DNA of 64,000 nucleotides from JAXHTY01 sp034189225 (GTDB lineage: Bacteria > Desulfobacterota > Desulfobacteria > Desulfobacterales > Desulfosudaceae): positions 22,316 through 86,315 of the forward strand of contig JAXHVL010000045.1 of the NCBI GenBank assembly GCA_034189225.1, written 5' to 3'. Under the pieces are notes generated by a model, which was not told where the DNA came from, ran no database searches, and worked only from the letters and a program-made list of their open reading frames with translations. Each line of letters opens with the position of its first letter. The stretch's first letter is position 1. Shown one piece after another: positions 60,567 through 64,000 of the stretch. A program made the translations under genes and the position numbers.

Positions 60567-60593
60567 GTCATGCCGCCTTCAAGGCGGCATGAC
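60567..60593. repeat. Perfect palindrome GTCATGCCGCCTT-c-AAGGCGGCATGAC
   Basis: 13-bp arms around one central base, in the 239-bp gap between the SCP2 gene and the acyl-CoA ligase. No T-run, so more a REP-like palindrome than a terminator. Confidence 0.65.
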
Positions 60594-60732
60594 GAGGCCC
60601 TTGGTGCTGTATTCTGAGTGTTAAAACAATTTGCCATGCCATTAGTTCCTGACATGTTACATGCCTTTACATTCCAACATAAAGCAACAACTATACGGGA
60701 TATCGATTAAAACGTCTACCATTTCTTTCCTG

Positions 60733-61293
60733 CTATGTAAACAGGGGCTGGGTCTGCATTGCAAACGCCATGTCCCCTTCGATCTGCATGCCGCCGGACA
60801 TGAACAGGTTCACCGGGTTGGTTTCCTTGTTGACCAGGGCAATGGAATCCGAGGTCTTCATCTTGAAAACCGCGCTCGGTGTTTCCGCGCCGTTAAAGGA
60901 TGTTTTGATGGAAACGGCACTGCCGTCGTCATTGGCCAGTTCCGCCACAAAACTGCCTTTAAGTGTCTGCAGGGTATCATATTTTCTCTTGTTCAGATCG
61001 CTCTGAATCCCCAGCAGCATGTCAAGGCTGTTGGTTTCAATCATTTTCTTCATGTCATCCTTGGTAATGGAGATAGACACCATGGGGTTGTCCATATCCC
61101 CTTCCTTGACGTCGAAATCCGTCCCGTTTTTTACCACATAACAATATTTTTTACCAGAAACATCGACCACCATTGAAAATTCGGTTCCGCTGAGCTCCGC
61201 GGCGGCCCCGTTTTTCTCGATCATTTGTTTCGCCATATCCGGGGCAAAATTCAAAAGCAGTTCATCGATGCTGATATCCTTGGGTATATCCAT
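60733..61293 (-). CDS. SCP2 sterol/lipid-carrier domain protein
   Basis: 186 aa, cytoplasmic. Family hallmarks are the central beta-sheet segments and the C-terminal NLFMSGGMQIEGDMAFAMQT helix. SCP2 proteins bind fatty acyl chains or sterols in a hydrophobic tunnel. Encoded just before the acyl-CoA ligase and thiolase on the same strand, pointing to handling of fatty-acyl substrates. AAGGAGGA lies about 8 nt before the ATG. The candidate TetR-controlled promoter is about 350 bp upstream. Confidence 0.85.
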   Translation of the reverse strand: MDIPKDISIDELLLNFAPDMAKQMIEKNGAAAELSGTEFSMVVDVSGKKYCYVVKNGTDFDVKEGDMDNPMVSISITKDDMKKMIETNSLDMLLGIQSDLNKRKYDTLQTLKGSFVAELANDDGSAVSIKTSFNGAETPSAVFKMKTSDSIALVNKETNPVNLFMSGGMQIEGDMAFAMQTQPLFT

Positions 61294-61491
61294 AATCTTT
61301 TCCTCCTTCGTTCAGACGATTTCGTCTGTAAAACAAGTCATTAATATTCATCCCGTACGTGTCATGTCAATAGAAATTTACAATCAAACTTACCAATTAG
61401 TTCAGTGACGCAACCGGTGCTGTCTGGTCTTACGTTTCGTCTTTTTTGTTAAATTATCGCCTCCTTTCCTTATTTAAGATATAGAACCCGG

Positions 61492-61587
61492 TTAATCGGT
61501 GAGCTGATCAACCCGGTCGTCGGTGATGTCTTCCAGGTCCGCCAGCGTCTCCATTTCCGGCAGCTCTTCCAGTTTTGTAGAACACAT
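61492..61587 (-). CDS. Possible 31-residue peptide
   Basis: ATG at 61587 opens an acidic, helix-favouring 31-residue frame beginning MCSTKLEELPEMETLADLED. It starts about 50 bp downstream of the predicted promoter at 61653-61681 and precedes the SCP2 gene by about 200 bp. There is no convincing ribosome site, so it may equally be leader RNA or a gene remnant. Confidence 0.25.
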   Translation of the reverse strand: MCSTKLEELPEMETLADLEDITDDRVDQLTD

Positions 61588-61638
61588 TGTTGAAAATTAA
61601 ACGACAGTTCTTGACTTTTTTATATTTTTAACATAAAG

Positions 61639-61656
61639 AAACTGACATGTCAGTTT
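61639..61656. promoter_or_regulatory. Perfect 18-bp operator-like palindrome
   Basis: AAACTGACATGTCAGTTT is a perfect palindrome of the size bound by TetR-family dimers. It overlaps the -10 element of the predicted minus-strand promoter and lies 312 bp from the tetR-like gene at 61968. Binding by that regulator is inference. Confidence 0.6.
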
Positions 61657-61681
61657 TATTATTAAACAGACCCTGTGTCAA
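61653..61681 (-). promoter_or_regulatory. Sigma-70-type promoter driving the SCP2 direction
   Basis: On the minus strand TTGACA (61676-61681, perfect -35) and TAAAAC (61653-61658, 4/6 -10) have the ideal 17-bp spacer. The 18-bp palindrome overlaps the -10 and the start point, the usual place for repression. Confidence 0.55.
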
Positions 61682-61763
61682 CAAAAAAGGTTAACACTGT
61701 TTCAAATTTATGCCCCGGCGCATTTCGGGTTTGACGACCATCCCGGGAATTGAATGCATCTTA

Positions 61764-61904
61764 GTGTCCGTCCAGAAATTAGATATTTTGGTCGAGTTCA
61801 AGGAAGGCGAAAATTTTAACCGGAGGAATACTTTGCGTATTTTGAGGATTAAAATTTGAGCCTGACGCAGAAATCGGGCAAAATAGCAATTTATGGATGG
61901 GCAC
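61764..61904 (-). repeat. Family A mobile repeat, copy A3 (141 bp, inverted)
   Basis: Reverse complement of copy A1, apparently without mismatches, flanked by ATCTTA on both sides (6-bp direct repeat). It lies 63 bp upstream of the TetR gene and between that gene and the operator-like palindrome. Confidence 0.87.
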
Positions 61905-61967
61905 ATCTTAACATCTGAACATCATAAAGGGCCGGCAGGAATCGGGACCGGTCCGGGGAAAAATATA

Positions 61968-62603
61968 ATGAAGGCGGAAAAACGGAAAAAGCACATTCTT
62001 AAGTGTGCCAAAAAGCGTTTTGCAAAATACGGGTTTTATCGCACCCAGATTTCGGACATCATCAAGGATGCAAAAATCGCCCGGGGAACCATCTATCAAT
62101 ACTTCGAAAACAAGCAGGATATTTTTGTGACCCTGCTGGAGAAGACCTATGCCCAGTGGGAAGATGCGGTATCCAGCGCCATTGCGGAGATTGATCTGGA
62201 AACCATTCATCCCGTGGATTATGTGCGGCTGCGGGTTAAAACCACGCTGGCGTTCCTGCTGGCCGATCCGGATATCTGTAACATCGTAATGGGCATGGGG
62301 TTCGGCCTGCCCGAGGACCTGGAGGATGCCACGCGGAAACTCGAGGAAAAAATAAAAGATATTGCTGTCAACGATTTTACCCTGGGCATTCACAACAAAC
62401 ATGTCCGGCCGGATATCAATATCGAACATGCCGCTGAAATGCTTGCCGGTGCGATTTTCCGGTCTGCCAATTACATGCAGAAGAAAATGAAGCAGACCCG
62501 CGGAAAAGCCGATATCGATACGCTGACCGAAGAGGTGATCGCCCTTTTTGCACCGGGTATTTTCCTGCCCTCGGCCCTGACTCAGTCGTCAGGGGTCTGG
62601 TAA
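61968..62603 (+). CDS. TetR-family transcriptional regulator
   Basis: 211 aa. N-terminal HTH: FAKYGFYRTQISDIIKDAKIARGTIYQYFENKQDIFVTLLE. The C-terminal ligand domain (about 60-200) is TetR-like but not specific. The ATG at 61968 is chosen; an upstream in-frame start at 61893 lies inside mobile repeat A3 and cannot be original. Position beside lipid-activation genes and a palindromic operator suggests control of fatty-acyl metabolism (inference), with an acyl-CoA as a plausible ligand. Confidence 0.88.
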   Translation: MKAEKRKKHILKCAKKRFAKYGFYRTQISDIIKDAKIARGTIYQYFENKQDIFVTLLEKTYAQWEDAVSSAIAEIDLETIHPVDYVRLRVKTTLAFLLADPDICNIVMGMGFGLPEDLEDATRKLEEKIKDIAVNDFTLGIHNKHVRPDINIEHAAEMLAGAIFRSANYMQKKMKQTRGKADIDTLTEEVIALFAPGIFLPSALTQSSGVW

Positions 62604-62654
62604 CAAACCGGTCTGAGGAATTTGATTCGAAATCGATCAAAAAATTGGTAACGT

Positions 62655-64000
62655 TCAAAAGTGTTGGCACGGGCAACTTTCAATATGATCAATCTCAATT
62701 ACAAAGTTACCTTCAATGCCCAGTTTTTGTTTCCAGTATTGTTCCCATTTTTCTTTGGAATATTTTTTAAGGACGATCATTTTTGAAAGTTTGGAGACCG
62801 TGGCATCGGACCATCCCCAGGCAATACGTTTAATACGACGGCCAATTTCACGAAAAATGCGCTCCAGCAGTGAAGTGGTTTTGGGCGCGATTACGCCGGT
62901 CTTCAACCATAATTCGATATTGGTAAACATCCTTTGAGAAAGATTTTCTAAATACGAAACACCGTGGTGATAGCCTTTTTCTTTAAAGGTGGCGATTAAG
63001 GCCATAATCTCGGCTTTGCTGGATTTATATTTTTCTTCAACCTGCTGTTTATCGTTTTCATCGATCAATTCATAATCGGTCTCTGGGAGTTCGATGCCGA
63101 TGAGGTGTTTTAGATTATCAATATGGGGTTGACTGAATTTTTTTCTAAGGCCGTCTTCCCATAAGGAATAATACAGCCCCCGGGGGGCATGCCAGGTGCA
63201 ACGTTGTGGCTCGGCCACATCGGATAAGAAGTTATCCAGACCCGGTTCGCCATCATAGATAAAAGGGATACCAGAAGCCTTGGTCTCCGTGAATCGTTCT
63301 TTGACAATGCTTTCGATATCGCTCCATGGGGTGTTGGCAAAAGTGCCCAATGGTTCGACTTTGCCGGAGTTCGCCACGCCGATGACAGCCCGAAGCTCCC
63401 CTTTTTTGCCTTTTTGCTGTTTAAAGCCGGTGCCGTCGGCCATGATTGCCGATAGATCCTCAATATCCATAGGGGCTTCATCCATCTGATCAATATCGCT
63501 GCCGACGACGAGATTATGAATGCCGCCAAGAGAGATATCGATGGATCTGCCCTCTATTAATCGTCGATAGTTGGTATCGATCACGGCTTCAATGACCTCG
63601 TGTTCAAAATTGGCCTCTTTGCGGCTATATGGTGTCATTTTCAGGGCACTTAACAATGGTGAATATCGAGCCCCGCAGGTACAGCACTCGGCCACCCGGA
63701 CCGGCAACTCTAGCTTGCCAAAGACCGTGGCAATTTCTTTAGATCGATTCCGGTAACCGCGTTTTCGGATTTTACGGCCGTGACAAAAACGCTCCTGGGG
63801 GTCATTTTTGCGAACATGGCGTCCCAGTCCTTTACGGGCCTTGCTCGGCGGGAATACCCCGCCATGATGAGTTAACCGCTCTGCGATCAGATCATCATAG
63901 CTGGTTAAAATCTCTTTTAAAATACCCAGCATTAAAGGATTTTGAAGCTCTTTCAACTGATACACGATCTCGTTTAAATTAACTTTCCCTGTTGCCAGAT
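62655..64000 (-). CDS. IS transposase, DDE (MULE/IS256-like fold), 5' end outside the window
   Basis: At least 448 codons, open to the window edge, so the start is not seen; the GTG at 63965 is only an internal possibility. DDE residues: Asp in IMADGTGFKQ, Asp in IYDGEPGLDNF, and Glu in LLERIFREIGRR. CTWHAPRGLYYSL between them is the C(2)H signature of the mutator/IS256 clan. An N-terminal ECCTCGARYSPLL adds a zinc-like cysteine cluster. The exact IS family (ISH6/ISLre2-like is my guess) is unsettled. Not related by its visible ends to repeat families A or B. Confidence 0.8.
   Translation of the reverse strand, partial: LATGKVNLNEIVYQLKELQNPLMLGILKEILTSYDDLIAERLTHHGGVFPPSKARKGLGRHVRKNDPQERFCHGRKIRKRGYRNRSKEIATVFGKLELPVRVAECCTCGARYSPLLSALKMTPYSRKEANFEHEVIEAVIDTNYRRLIEGRSIDISLGGIHNLVVGSDIDQMDEAPMDIEDLSAIMADGTGFKQQKGKKGELRAVIGVANSGKVEPLGTFANTPWSDIESIVKERFTETKASGIPFIYDGEPGLDNFLSDVAEPQRCTWHAPRGLYYSLWEDGLRKKFSQPHIDNLKHLIGIELPETDYELIDENDKQQVEEKYKSSKAEIMALIATFKEKGYHHGVSYLENLSQRMFTNIELWLKTGVIAPKTTSLLERIFREIGRRIKRIAWGWSDATVSKLSKMIVLKKYSKEKWEQYWKQKLGIEGNFVIEIDHIESCPCQHF
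62655..64000. mobile_element. Insertion sequence, left part only
   Basis: The transposase gene reaches the window edge, so the far end is missing. I could not fix the near terminus; it should lie in 62604-62654, between the tetR stop and the transposase stop. Confidence 0.55.

Noticed and set aside
61691..61906. Recurring short frame (reading ...SINCYFARFLRQAQILIL...) seen at 61.7, 34.2 and 12.2 kb as a conserved small protein
   Set aside because: It is simply the translation of mobile repeat family A; no ribosome site, and the frame depends on flanking DNA.
61893..61967. Upstream start for the TetR gene
   Set aside because: Starts inside mobile repeat A3; ATG 61968 has a G-rich ribosome site and gives the usual TetR N-terminus.
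1..64000. CRISPR arrays, tRNA or rRNA genes
   Set aside because: I found no regularly spaced direct repeats and no recognisable tRNA or rRNA sequence, though a covariance-model scan would be needed to exclude small RNAs.

Overview
The window looks like a chromosomal segment of a mesophilic sulfate-reducing deltaproteobacterium (Desulfobacterota, Desulfobacteraceae/Desulfosarcinaceae-like). This is inferred from gene content: an rnf operon led by a multihaem cytochrome c, indolepyruvate:ferredoxin oxidoreductase, many 4Fe-4S proteins, two MoeA proteins, a split purH, thiolase/acyl-CoA ligase/SCP2 lipid genes and abundant two-component and c-di-GMP signalling. The DNA is moderately GC-rich, with AT-rich intergenic gaps. 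I cannot name the species from sequence alone. No rRNA, tRNA or CRISPR array was seen.

Layout. 1-15 kb, mostly minus strand: the start of a membrane protein, hemW, a PhoB/EnvZ-type pair, a decayed 23S-intervening-sequence-type gene, the two halves of purH as separate genes, a PP2C phosphatase plus CHASE2 Ser/Thr kinase pair, an ABC-F ATPase and a MoeA-periplasmic-binding-protein fusion. 15-24.6 kb: a TauE/SafE exporter and a periplasmic beta-carbonic anhydrase, then a plus-strand biotin operon (two small proteins, then bioA-bioF-bioD-bioB), an HTH/4Fe-4S protein and a second moeA. 24.6-31.6 kb: the rnf operon, transcribed on the minus strand in the order heptahaem cytochrome c, rnfC, D, G, E, A, B. 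32-39 kb: a signalling block (sigma-54 activator, CheX, PilZ protein, REC-GAF-HD-GYP), a lytic transglycosylase lipoprotein and an unrecognised 359-aa protein. 39-50 kb: housekeeping genes (pgk, radC, gpsA, gyrA, a thiolase, aspS, hisS). 50-57 kb: iorA, iorB, polA and a second HTH/4Fe-4S protein. 57-62.6 kb: a lipid-activation cluster (thiolase, acyl-CoA ligase, SCP2 protein, TetR regulator). The right edge holds an insertion-sequence transposase that runs off the window.

The most interesting biology is the rnf operon. As read here, RnfC has lost the glycine-rich loop and the ECEP-type motif that bind NADH/FMN in ordinary RnfC, while RnfB carries a GltD/NfnB-like NAD(P)H-FAD reductase fused to its C-terminus. 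The gene order, with a seven-haem cytochrome in front, matches the cytochrome-linked Rnf of Methanosarcina acetivorans. This suggests an Rnf whose electron input/output is moved from RnfC to the cytochrome and/or the RnfB fusion domain.

The second theme is short non-autonomous mobile repeats. Family A (141 bp, three near-identical copies, 6-7 bp target duplications) and family B (about 150 bp, five full copies, each with an 8-bp duplication) are scattered between genes. Two family B copies sit in telling places. One separates the kinase and phosphatase genes, which would otherwise be 6 bp apart. The other duplicated the start codon of the HD-GYP regulator and displaced its Shine-Dalgarno sequence.
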